Assembly (NCBI GenBank): GCA_023052935.1
Contig: CM041297.1
Coordinates: 3,524,280 to 3,588,279 of the forward strand
Reading direction: 5' to 3'
Source: Piezodorus guildinii
Lineage: Eukaryota; Arthropoda; Insecta; Hemiptera; Pentatomidae
Length of the DNA: 64,000 bases
Both the position numbers and the translations under genes were made by a program. Below are positions 10,470 through 20,562 of the stretch, one piece after another (position 1 is the stretch's first letter; each line of letters begins with the position of its first letter). The notes beneath the pieces were generated by a model. The model ran no database searches, was not told the origin of the DNA, and saw nothing but the letters and a program-made list of their open reading frames with translations.

Positions 10470-11880
10470 TTTTTCGGCTACTTCAACACTTACTTGACAA
10501 AATTTTCACTTCACTACAATCGGCTCATTTACACGACTTTCATAAAGTCAATTAGGATTATTTATTGATACGCAAGGCTTTAAAACCGGATTAGTACCGA
10601 TTATGAGGACCTGAGAAACTCGAATGTTGCGAATGGAGTATGATTGCCTAGAATCGATTATTACCTTTTTTCTTAATTGTTTTAGCATTATTATCGCCAT
10701 ATTCGGCTTCTTCAACACTTGCTAGACAAATGCTCAAACCATTTATCTACAAACGGCTCATTTACACGACTATCATAAAGTCAATTAGGATTATTTATTG
10801 ATACGCAAGGCTTTAAAACCGGATTAGTACCGATTATGAGGACCTGAGAAACTCGAATGTTGCGAATGGAGTATGATTGCCTAGAATCGATTATTACCTT
10901 TTTTCTTAATTGTTTTAGCATTATTATCGCCATATTCGGCTTCTTCAACACTTGCTAGACAAATGCTCAAACCATTTATCTACAAACGGCTCATTTACAC
11001 GACTATCATAAAGTCAATTAGGATTATTTATTGATACGCAAGGCTTTAAAACCGGATTAGTACCGATTATGAGGACCTGAGAAACTCGAATGTTGCGAAT
11101 GGAGTATGATTGCCTAGAATCGATTATTACCTTTTTTCTTAATTGTTTTAGCATTATTATCGCCATATTCGGCTTCTTCAACACTTGCTAGACAAATGCT
11201 CAAACCATTTATCTACAAACGGCTCATTTACACGACTATCATAAAGTCAATTAGGATTATTTATTGATACGCAAGGCTTTAAAACCGGATTAGTACCGAT
11301 TATGAGGACCTGAGAAACTCGAATGTTAAGAATGAAGTATTTTTGTATTGAGAATTGCACGGAAGGTTAGCAAAATGCTATCATGATTGCCTAGAATCGA
11401 TTATTACTTTTTTTCTTAATTGTTTTAGCATTATTATCGCCATATTCGGCTTCTTCAACACTTGCTAGACAAATGCTCAAACCATTTATCTACAAACGGC
11501 TCATTTATACGACTATCATAAAGTCAATTAGGATTATTTATTGATATGCAAGGCTTTAAAACCGGATTAGTACCGATTATGAGGACCTGAGAAACTCGAA
11601 TGTTAAGAATGAAGTATTTTTGTATTGAGAATTGCACGGAAGGTTAGCAAAATGCTATCATGATTGCCTAGAATCGATTATTACCTTTTTTCTTAATTGT
11701 TTTAGCATTATTATCGCCATATTCGGCTTCTTCAACACTTACTAGACAAATGCTCAAACCATTTATCTACAAACGGCTCATTTACATGATTATCATAAGG
11801 ACAATTTAGGATTATTTATTGATACACAAGGATTCAATACAGAATTTATACTGAATTTGAGGCCATAAGAAACAAGAATG
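10470..11880 (+). repeat. tandem array, 233- and 277-bp units, built from a Jockey fragment
   Basis: The landmark ATTCGGCTTCTTCAACACTT recurs at 10701, 10934, 11167, 11444 and 11721, with a diverged first copy near 10472. Spacings are therefore about 229, 233, 233, 277 and 277 bp. The long units carry an extra 44 bp (TTTTTGTATTGAGAATTGCA and neighbours). The first 75 bp of each unit are Jockey coding sequence (RRFRLLQHLLDKRS...KRLIYTTII type). Inner units are nearly identical, so the expansion is recent relative to the surrounding decayed Jockey DNA. Confidence 0.9.
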
Positions 11881-11889
11881 CCACGAATG

Positions 11890-12170
11890 GGGGAAGTTGA
11901 ATTTTGGGGCTCTACTGAACCATCAAATTTTTCTCCTATCCAACACTTTCAATCCGTAATCCTTCGTAAAATTCTTAACGATCCTGACATTGTCACAAAT
12001 TAACTTATCCATAAAGACCTAAATGTTCGATATGTTGCTGATTTGGTCCAAGCCTGATGTTACCCCTTCTATGACATGCTTCATTTCCTCTCTAACCGAC
12101 TAGCTTCAATCACTCTTCAATTCCTAATGATCCTCCGAGGGGTGGAAAAAGATGGCGCATTTCGTTTAAA
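11890..12170 (+). pseudogene. Jockey-like 3' end downstream of the tandem array
   Basis: Continues the Jockey thumb region: a frame reading EFWGSTEPSNFSPIQ, a TCCTTCGTAAAATTCTTAA piece, then a TCCTCCGAGG...AAAAGATGGC end that matches the terminal PPRRLKRRWPRD block of other copies. Heavily decayed. With the first array unit it brackets the array, so the array arose inside one Jockey insertion. Confidence 0.7.
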
Positions 12171-12218
12171 ATATCTACCGTTGTGCTTTCAACGGATATT
12201 TTCGTTACATTTAAAAAA

Positions 12219-12760
12219 CTCTGGTGCGGGCAACACACAGCTTTCACTTACCTCTGATATTTATATCAATTTAAGAATTTTTAAACAAATTTAGAATAAG
12301 TTGTTGAAGAATGATATACATTGGATTTTAATAGAAACATGTGTGATCAAACATATCAAATAATCTATTATATTATTATCTACGGCAATCAGTTTGTTTT
12401 ATCGGCTTTTCATCACTCTCCGTTAACTTTTACAATGGTATGTATAAGATATTATTATTTTTTAAATCTTTAGCATTCCAACGGTATATTATACATGTAT
12501 ATTACTGTTCTTAAGTTTAAAAATAAAAAAAAAATGCATTAAAAAAATATGTTTGCATTTTTCTCTTTTAGTTGTTTATCAAATTCGCTCAACTTGCATA
12601 TTTAGCCGTTATTTATCAATGCTAATAAGATGATGTTACAATTTGTTTTAAATCTAAAAAATTAAAGGTACTTTAAAATAAGAAAATAAAAAATATCGCC
12701 ATTTAAGCCCTGTCATACTATTTCAATCAGAATGAAACTCACATTACATATTAAATTATT
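12219..12760 (-). mobile_element. Helentron/HINE-like element, 3' half
   Basis: Starts with the CTGGTGCGGGCAACACAC terminus and follows the family to the AAGCCCTGTCA.ACTATTTCAATC block. The half with the CA run and the terminal palindrome is missing. Confidence 0.6.
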
Positions 12761-12779
12761 CATATTGAAAGTAAATTGA

Positions 12780-14690
12780 TTATGTTTCAAAAAATAGTCA
12801 TTAAGATATTTAACAGTCATTTATGAAATATAATAAATTATGTTGAAGGAAATACCTTAAAAAAAATAAAAACAATTATCATACATAATTTTAAATTCTT
12901 AACTTTATGTCGAATGATCTCAATATGGCCTCCTATCTTCGAGTTTAAGACTGACTGTCTTTTTCTTTAAAACATATTTCGAAACGAAAATAAATAATAA
13001 AATTACAGAGCCATTAAGAAACTTAAATAAACCACTGTTTTCACATTTATGACACATTTTGCACACGTTCTAAATAAATTTGGTCACCTTTAAAACATAT
13101 ATAAAATAAATTAAAAGCAAGTAAATTACGGAATGGTTGTGGATTCCGAATACTTTTTACACTCACTGTATATTTTGTAAAGAGAAATAATGAAAAATAT
13201 TTATACCTGAACTGAATTCAACATGGCGTTTATCACCCTAATTTATTAACTAAGTAAAAAAAATTACTTTATAACTAAAATATTTAAATCAAGCCAATAT
13301 TATTAACATGATAAAATAATTATTTAAAATCAACATATTAAAATAAATACATGGTAGGCTTTAAGATGCTAGTTAAAAAGTTCAACATTTGACGGATTCT
13401 TAATTTCGCTAGTTTTAAAATATTTAAAATTATCCGGTACTGAATTTTAAATGTTTTATTGAACGATTTTATATACCTTAATCAATTAAACATTCAGATC
13501 GAAAATTTTTAATAATAAAATACTAGAAAAACTATTTAAAATAAATATATAATAAGGTTGGAGATGAATTGATAAGTTAAATGTGCTGGCTTTGGTGGCT
13601 TTTAATTTAGCTATTAGCAATGTTGCCAGTTCCACCACTTATATTGAGACAGTAATTTTAACTAAGTTTTAAATTAATTATATAATAAGTTAATATTTTA
13701 TATTAAATGTATAATTTTTATATTTATATTTATTAACTTATATAGGTTTTAAGATTCTAGTACAGTATTTAGTTCTGGCTTTGTTGGTTCTTAATTTCGC
13801 TATTAGCAATGTTGCCAGATCTGCAAAGTACTGAGACTATTGGCGGAAGCTGATAGAGGAGGCCAAGATTCAACACCACTTTTATTTAAAAAATATGATA
13901 ATTTTTTTAAAAATTTATATATTGAAACAATAATGTATATATTTTTAAATATATAAAATAATATACAGTTATAACAGGGTTTGAGATACGAATTAATATA
14001 TACAGTGCACAGCTCTGGCTAAAGTTTTTTTTTGTTAATTTTCCTATAGTCAGAAATATTCTCTTACTTGGAACTGTTAAAATATTTCCTTTTCAAATGT
14101 AAAATTTGTAATACATACCCGAATATTTATATAACCAAATTTCCAAATGTATCATCTATTCAATATTCAATAAATCTAATAAATATGTTTATTAATATGA
14201 TAAAGAAAAATATAATGATAATGATACAGTTAAAATTTCATGGTCTATAAATTATATTAATATACATTATTATGTTTTTAATTGGCTTTTTCCTTGTAAT
14301 AACTAAAAGGAAATTAATAATGCAGATTAGACACAAAAGAACAATGGTATATAATTCATAATTATTCATATTTAAATATAATTTAATTGATTATATTTCA
14401 AATAAGTCATTAACATTGTCAACAGTCATTTAGGGAATAATATCATAAATTATGTTAAAGAACATTCCTAAAAAACAAAATTATTATCATGCATAATTTT
14501 AAATTCTTACCTTCTTATGTCGAAAGATTTCAATATGGCCTTCTATCTTCAAGTTTACCAGTGCCTGTCTTTTTCTTTAAAACATATTTCGAAACGAAAA
14601 TAAATAATAAAATGACACGGAATTAAGAAGCTTAAATAAATCTTTATTTTCACATTTATAACACAATCTAAATAAAGTTAACCACTCGAC
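12780..14690 (+). repeat. local direct duplication with three repeat blocks
   Basis: About 12785-13070 and 14390-14680 align over ~280 bp (shared pieces: AATTTTAAATTCTTA, CTGTCTTTTTCTTTAAAACA, TTCGAAACGAAAATAAATAA). Between them, 13580-13640 and 13770-13840 share CTATTAGCAATGTTGCCAG. No coding capacity; the short ORF at 14068-14250 is AT-rich chance. Confidence 0.65.
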
Positions 14691-15049
14691 ACGGACCCGA
14701 ACCGAACAAGATTGAATCTAAAAGAAGATTAAGATGCAGTTGAGAGAACGGTGGCCTCTGATTGGCTACCACCGAGCTCAAAATAATAATATATAATAAT
14801 ATTCAGCCTAATTTATCTCAACTTTAGTGATATCTATTTTCGTTTCTCAGGTATTTATAAAACATATTATTAATTAATGCAATTTATGTCTATACGGTTT
14901 AAAGAGTATTTTTAATTTATTATTCTTAGGAGAAAATGCATATTCATACCTTATTAATAGATTAAAATTTATAATAGTTTTCAATTAATATTTCCTTTTT
15001 CATATTATTTACATTTTGACACATAAAGATATGTATATTTTTAGTTTAT

Positions 15050-15132
<83 letters not shown>

Positions 15133-15780
15133 ATAAACTAATGATATATTTATGAAAGGTAATATATACATACTTAAGTTTGATAAAAAAAAAAAAAATT
15201 AAATAATTTAATATGGAGGTGATACCCGAATAGTTTCATATAGCAACTGAATCATAAACTAAGCACTATAAGATAACTTTTTTAAATATTATTTTAAAAT
15301 AAAAGTAAACTGAATAATGTAAAATTAATTAACAATAATTAACACTGTAACAATTTATTTATGAAATAACGGACAGAGAGTAGACCTAATCGCACAGACA
15401 CCAGTTCTTAACTAAATGATGTTAAGGCAGAGAGAAGGGCGACATCTATACTGCCAAATGTAAACATTCTATAATTTGATTAGGAAGTTATTGGCTACGA
15501 GGATATTAAGTGAGCAGGCATGTAAACATCCTAATTAGGTTTGTCTTCACTTTTAGAATATTGGTTTCAACAGTTTGAATTCATATTATATAACCCAGCA
15601 TCTTTTTTATTTTTATTTATTTTTTTTTTCAATTACTGCAAACTTGGGATCCACACTACTACTGATTTCTTTTGACACAGTATTGACTCATCTTATCTAT
15701 TATAATAATAATTAAATTTAAAAAATCCCAGTACGTGTAAAGCGATTGCCCTTTCTCGTTTTTCAGAATTTCATCCTCAA
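14691..15780. other. AT-rich spacer with an (AT)n microsatellite at 15055-15135
   Basis: A pure TA run of about 80 bp at 15055-15135. A CCGAACCGAAC piece near 14698 and TGTAAACATCCT near 15525 are the only other local features. No gene seen. Confidence 0.6.
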
Positions 15781-15786
15781 ATCGGG

Positions 15787-15822
15787 AGCCGAACTTCTAG
15801 ATACCGCTCTAGAAGTTCGGCT
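15787..15822. other. perfect 15-bp stem hairpin followed by a T run
   Basis: AGCCGAACTTCTAGA and its exact reverse complement TCTAGAAGTTCGGCT enclose the 6-nt loop TACCGC. About 20 T residues follow after ATCGA. Every base pairs, which stands out in this decayed AT-rich region. The role is unknown. Confidence 0.6.
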
Positions 15823-16013
15823 ATCGATTTTTTTTTTTTTTTTTTTTTAAGGCTACACAGTTGAAGTAGAGGTGAAAATTTGTGAGAGCGAGTTAATGTG
15901 AGAGTTCACGAAAGTAGCGGGAGAGGAGGAAATATTTTTTTTTAATTTGGATTATAACATCAAATATTAATTTTTTTTAAATCCTACAATATCATGAAAT
16001 ATTATTTTTTTAA

Positions 16014-16894
16014 ATCTAGTGCGGGCAACACACGACTTTCACTTGCCTCTATTTTTATAATCAATGACAGTTAGAGATAAAAATACGTGAAACCATTAAA
16101 GAATTGAATAAATTGAATTTATATAGAAACATGTGTTTTATTAAAACATCTATTATATTATTATCTAAAATAATCAGTTATTTTTATCTTCTTTTCATCA
16201 CTCTCTGTTAACTTTTAAAATCTTGTGTATGAGATAATATTTTTTCTAAAATCTGGAGCTTTCCAACGGTATATGATACATGTATATTACTGCTCTTGTG
16301 TTCAAAACCAAAAAATTGCATTAAAAAATATTTTTTCTGTTTTCTCCTTTAGTTGGGTATCGAATTCATTCAATTTATATATTTATCTGTTTTTCATCAG
16401 TGGTAACAAGATAATATAGTTATTTTTCTAGAATAAACAAAATTAAAGGTACTTTAGAGAAAGAAAAAGGATTTTAGCCCTGTCAGACCATTTTTATCCG
16501 AATGAAACCTAAATGATATAAAAGTCCATTAAATTTTACATCGATATAGCGAGCTTAATCAAAATCGTCGGAAGCGTTTTCGAGAAAATCGAAAAAAGGT
16601 GCAAAATGCATGGTATAAAGTGCCTCTTCTGGTAGGCTCATTTTGATGAAAAAAGTTTTGTCACGTCTCGGGCGTATAGTTGTCTTAAATATGAAATTTC
16701 AGTTTCATAGGACTTACCGTTTCCGCCCGGGAGCTACCACATCACACACACACACACACACACACAGACCTTTTTGCGGGACTTGGTTATTTGGACTCAG
16801 GGGACCCTAAAACGTGTATTTCCGTTGAAAACTGGAATTCGAAAATTTTCACGATCGCAATACTTCCCTTACTATATATAGTAAGTGAAAGTAA
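16014..16894 (-). mobile_element. Helentron/HINE-like element, near complete
   Basis: Both termini are present: CTAGTGCGGGCAACACACGA at the left and TATATATAGTAAGTGAAAGT at the right. There is a (CA)n run near 16745-16765. About 881 bp, non-coding, closely similar to the copies at 2.56 and 60.8 kb. Confidence 0.6.
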
Positions 16895-17725
16895 TACAGT
16901 TGTGAATTTCAATAAATAATTATTTAAAAAAAAAAAAATTTAAAGTAAAACTTAGTTATGGCCAAGGTTATTGTTTTCTGTTGTATATATCGACTTAATT
17001 GTATTTTCTATCTCTTCTCTTACGCTTCAAGAAATTAACGAATTTTAAATAAAGCTTTTTTATATGAAATTTGAGTTTAAAATTAAAAAACACTCGGAGC
17101 TTATTTTCCAACACAATAGTTAAATATGATTAAAGAAAAAGTTATGTTTCTGAGCCAGACTGTAATGTACCTTTACATGGTAGGGCTTTGGGGAGTGTCT
17201 ATATAAATCATAATGAACTAATGAGGATGAACCCGAATTATAATTAATGAGGACAATGATATTTGTTGAAGAGAGGTGTGATTTAGTAGAGTGAACCTGA
17301 TGAGAGCGCTGAGGGTATTAATAAAGGGCTCGCTAATTGGGAGAAGGGTTAGGGCTCTGGGCTGAGGGCATCAATATCATCTCTGCCTTCATCCTCCTCT
17401 AATCTCATTACCTTCCGGTTCTTCTTGTAATTGTTCTGTCTCTTCCGGGGGTTGGCTTCATCAGCTGGTTGGGTATCTGCTTCGTACTGTACACGTTTTG
17501 GCTGCTGATGCGGTAAGCGTTTCCTAGACTCTCTATAATTCAAAGTCATTCCAGGAAACTATTACCTCTCCAATCCCTAAAACGCGTGTAGGATGAACAC
17601 GCACTAAGAATACCAAGGCAAGTATCAAGTAGCGAGCAAACAGTTCAGAATGTTTGATGAAGCGAGTTGGGGATAAATACAGTGGTTTTTAGAAACATTA
17701 CATGATATATGAGTTATAAATCACT
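16895..17725. other. spacer with an unrecognised minus-strand ORF at 17349-17549
   Basis: The 66-codon minus-strand frame is rich in charged residues (Arg, Lys, Glu, Asp) and GC-richer than its surroundings. I recognise no domain. It could be a small exon, but I see no supporting neighbour. Otherwise nothing. Confidence 0.3.
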
Positions 17726-18124
17726 TTTTTTTTTTCACTTACCTATATATGAAATTTGAAATCTAAAAATTCCAGTTTTTCAAAGGAAATATATGTTCCA
17801 CGTGTGTATGTAACAGAAAAGAATTTCATATTTAAGACAACTATACGCCCGAGATGTTACAGCATTTTTTTCTTCAAAATCAGCTGACCGGAAGTGCTAC
17901 TTTATATTATGCATTTGGCACCTTTTTACGACTCGATGTAAAGTTGTCTGGCCTGTAACATCATATAGGTTTCATTGTGATTAAAATAGTCTGACAGGGA
18001 TAAAGAGCCTATATTTAAAAATTTCATCCTCTGAACAAAATTAAATTTTAGATGAGGAATATGGTTGGGGTGCGGTCATAAATTAAAAAGCACACATTTA
18101 AAATAAGTGTTATTTTAATTATGT

Positions 18125-18163
18125 GCCGACGTTTCGGCCTACAATGTGGGCCTTCATCAGGGC
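18125..18163 (-). ncRNA. hammerhead ribozyme-like motif
   Basis: On the minus strand: GCC, CTGATGA, a GGCC/GGCC stem II with a 9-nt loop, GAAAC, GTC, GGC. These are the C3-to-A9 core, the G12AA core and a GUC cleavage triplet, with a 3-bp stem I (GCC/GGC). Stem III is only AC/GU, so activity would probably need the dimeric form described for Penelope-like hammerheads. Confidence 0.6.
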
Positions 18164-18565
18164 TAAAAGAAACAAGATAACAACCAATGTAATTATAGAC
18201 TTAATAATGCGTTAGGTATATAATAATAATATGACAGTAATAAATTATGGGAACATAAATAATATTAAATGTAAAATGATAATAAGATGACAATTATAAA
18301 GTATGGAAATAAGGTGACAGTTATAAAGTATGGAAATAAACAAAATTAAGATGATAGTTATAAAGTATGGAAGTAAACAGAACTGAATGATAATACTGCA
18401 ATACGAATATATAAAGAGAGACTAAGCAAATGAAAAAAATGACAAAGGAAAAATATGTGAACAATTAAAACTTTAAATATTAACAATTTTGAGTTGATAT
18501 ATGACGGTAATATATTAAAAACACAGTTAAGAATATAGGTAATATATAAAAAAAGAATATAGTCA

Positions 18566-18856
18566 GGGGTCACCCATAGCGTAGTTGCTAGCATAACAGC
18601 TTTCTATGCCAAAGGTCGCGGGTTCAAACCTGCGGGTGGCCCGAGGATTTTTTAATGGGAGTAAAAAATTCTTAGTTATGCCGTCCTTCGGAGGGGACGT
18701 TAAAAGGTGGTCCCGAGCCTGTGCGATGTCAGGTACTCGTTAAAGATCCCTATCCTAATAAAACCTGGATAGGCAAAATTTAGGACTCCCACTGTAGCAT
18801 CGTCCGATTAGCCATAGTAGCATAAAGTGACGTTAAACAAATAAACAAAAACAAAC
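18566..18856 (+). mobile_element. tRNA-derived SINE, family 1 (best head)
   Basis: The first ~77 nt fold like a tRNA: acceptor strands GGGTCAC (18567) and GTGGCCC (18636-18642) pair with one G-U, and the B box GGTTCAAACC is at 18621-18630. The A-box region is TAGCGTAGTTGCTAGCA. The body includes CGTCCTTCGGAGGGGACGTT and CCTATCC...GGATAGG, and the tail is ACAAATAAACAAAA. A 15-bp direct repeat AAAAGAATATAGTCA (18551-18565, 18857-18871) flanks it. It inserted inside the hammerhead element. Confidence 0.9.
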
Positions 18857-18907
18857 AAAAGAATATAGTCATCTTGTTTCTTATCATGTCATATCTTGTT
18901 TCTTTTA

Positions 18908-18946
18908 GCCCTGATGAAGGCCCACATTGTAGGCCGAAACGTCGGC
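18908..18946 (+). ncRNA. hammerhead ribozyme-like motif
   Basis: GCC (18908), CTGATGA (18911-18917), stem II GGCC 18919-18922 with GGCC 18932-18935, GAAAC 18936-18940, GTC 18941-18943, GGC 18944-18946. Same architecture as the inverted partner at 18125. Confidence 0.6.
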
Positions 18947-19260
18947 ACATAATTAAAATAACACTTATTTTAAATGTGTGTTTTTAATTTATGACCGCAC
19001 CCCCAACCATATTCCTCATCTAATTTCTCAACGGTCAACAAAACTCCATCATTAAAAATTAAATTTTGTACATCGTAAAAAATTAACCACATCATCTTAA
19101 TGACATCGATGAAGGACGGCTAAATATACGAGTTGGACGAATTTGATGACCAACTAAAGTTGAAAAATGCAATACTACTTTTTTTTTTTTGTTTTATTAA
19201 TAATAAGAACAGTCATATAGATCTATAATATACCGTTGGAAAGAAAAACATTTAAAAAAA

Positions 19261-20008
19261 TCTGCCGCGGGCAACACACGACTTTCACTTACCTCCATTT
19301 TTAAAATCAATGAAAGAATTTTCAAATACAGTTAAAGATAAAAATACGTGAAACTATTAAGGAATTAATCAAATTGAATTTATATAGAAACATGTGTTTT
19401 ATTAAAAAATCTATTATATTATTATCTTAAATAATCACTTAGTTTTATCTTCTTTTCATCACTCTCTATTAACTTTTAAAAGCTTGTGTATGAGATAATA
19501 TTTTTTCTAAAATCTTTAGCTTTCCAACGGTATATCATACATGTATATTACTGCTCTTATGTTCAAAAACGAAAAATTGCATTAAACAAATATTTTTTCT
19601 ATTTTCTCCTTTAGTTGGGTATCGAATTTATTCAATTTATATATTTACCTGTTTTTCATCAGCGTTAACAAGATAATCTAGTTATTTTTATTGAATCTAC
19701 AAAATTAAAGGTACTTTAGGGGAAGAAAATTTAAAATATCGGCATTTAAGCCCTGTCAGACCATTTTAATCGGAATGAAACCTAAATGACATTAAAGCCC
19801 ATTAAATTTTATATCGATATAGCGAGTTTAATCAAAATCGTCAGAACCGTTAATTGAGAATCGAAAAGTGCAAAATGCATGTATAAGTGTCTCTTCTGTT
19901 AGTCATTTTGAAGAAAACAGTTTTGTCACGTCTCGGGTATATTGTCTAATATGAAATTTCAGTTTCATAGGACTTACCATTTCCGCCCGGGAGTTACCAC
20001 ACACACAC
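19261..20008 (-). mobile_element. Helentron/HINE-like element lacking the palindromic end
   Basis: Starts TCTGCCGCGGGCAACACACG and follows the family up to the GGGAGTTACCACACACACAC run, where it stops. Small deletions occur near 19850-19960. A short AT-rich duplication (ATTAACAATTTAATATAGTT) follows at 20009-20070. Confidence 0.6.
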
Positions 20009-20099
20009 ATTAACAATTAAATATAGTTATACTATTAACTATTAGATTAACAATTTAATATAGTTGTACTATTAATCTAAATTATATGTTTCCATCGAA

Positions 20100-20335
20100 A
20101 ACGGATACAAGTTTTATTGAAATCAACTTAAAATATTTTTCATATTGATGTTTATTTAATAGTTTTAAATTATATTTAAAAGTCGAGGTAAGTGAAAGTT
20201 GTGTGTTGCCCGCACCAGATTTTTTACTTTCACCTCGAAAATAGTGAAAATAATTCTAATTCTAGTTTTCACAAGAAATACAACTTTTGTGGTCTCCTGA
20301 GTCTAAATGACTCAAGCAATAATTTTGCCAAAAAA
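20100..20335 (+). mobile_element. Helentron-like 3' end abutting a second copy's 5' end
   Basis: GTAAGTGAAAGTTGTGTGTT and CCCGCACCAGA end one copy at about 20220. Directly after TTTTTT, a diverged 5' end starts (TACTTTCACCTCGAAAATAG, then GTCTCCTGAGTCTAAATGA). This is a head-to-tail arrangement of two copies. Confidence 0.5.
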
Positions 20336-20562
20336 TGTATTGTAAATGAATAAAAATTACATCTTTACTTATTTACAAACGATTATTGGTACAATTGATT
20401 TTGAAGGTTTGGTTAGTTAATTTTACAACTATAATACTGTTATCTAAAAGAGAATGGATGAGAATATTTCGCGGCTATAGATCACCCAACGTCACATTAT
20501 CACACAACGTGATAACTGTCTTGTTGTTCTGTGACACCTGCACCCGCACCGGATTTACAGGT

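Larger units (their letters stand above)
18050..19054 (+). mobile_element. hammerhead-bearing inverted-repeat element (Penelope/retrozyme-like)
   Basis: Two inverted arms of ~125 bp (about 18050-18175 and 18895-19025) share GATGAGGAA.ATGGTTGGGG, TGCGGTCATAAATT, ACACATTTAAAATAAGTGTT and a hammerhead core. Flanks are the 13-bp direct repeat AAAATTAAATTTT at 18037-18049 and 19055-19067. The right end is longer (CTCAACGGTCAACAAAACTC), which gives the element a direction. The inside has no ORF and holds a SINE. A variable-length target duplication argues for retroposition rather than a cut-and-paste TIR element. Confidence 0.65.
17728..19260 (+). mobile_element. Helentron/HINE-like element, split by a hammerhead element
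   Basis: The 17728-18049 part follows the family (TCATATTTAAGACAACTATA, ATTATGCATTTGGCACC, TCTGACAGGG). The sequence resumes at 19068 and runs to the AATATACCGTTGGAAAG block near 19245. The two halves are separated by the element at 18050-19054, bracketed by a 13-bp direct repeat. Confidence 0.55.

Noticed and set aside
10470..11880. CRISPR-like repeat array
   Set aside because: Units are 233-277 bp with no repeat-spacer alternation, contain Jockey codons, and the genome is eukaryotic.
17349..17549. host exon on the minus strand
   Set aside because: Charged-residue-rich frame with no recognised domain, no partner exon and no conserved splice context visible.
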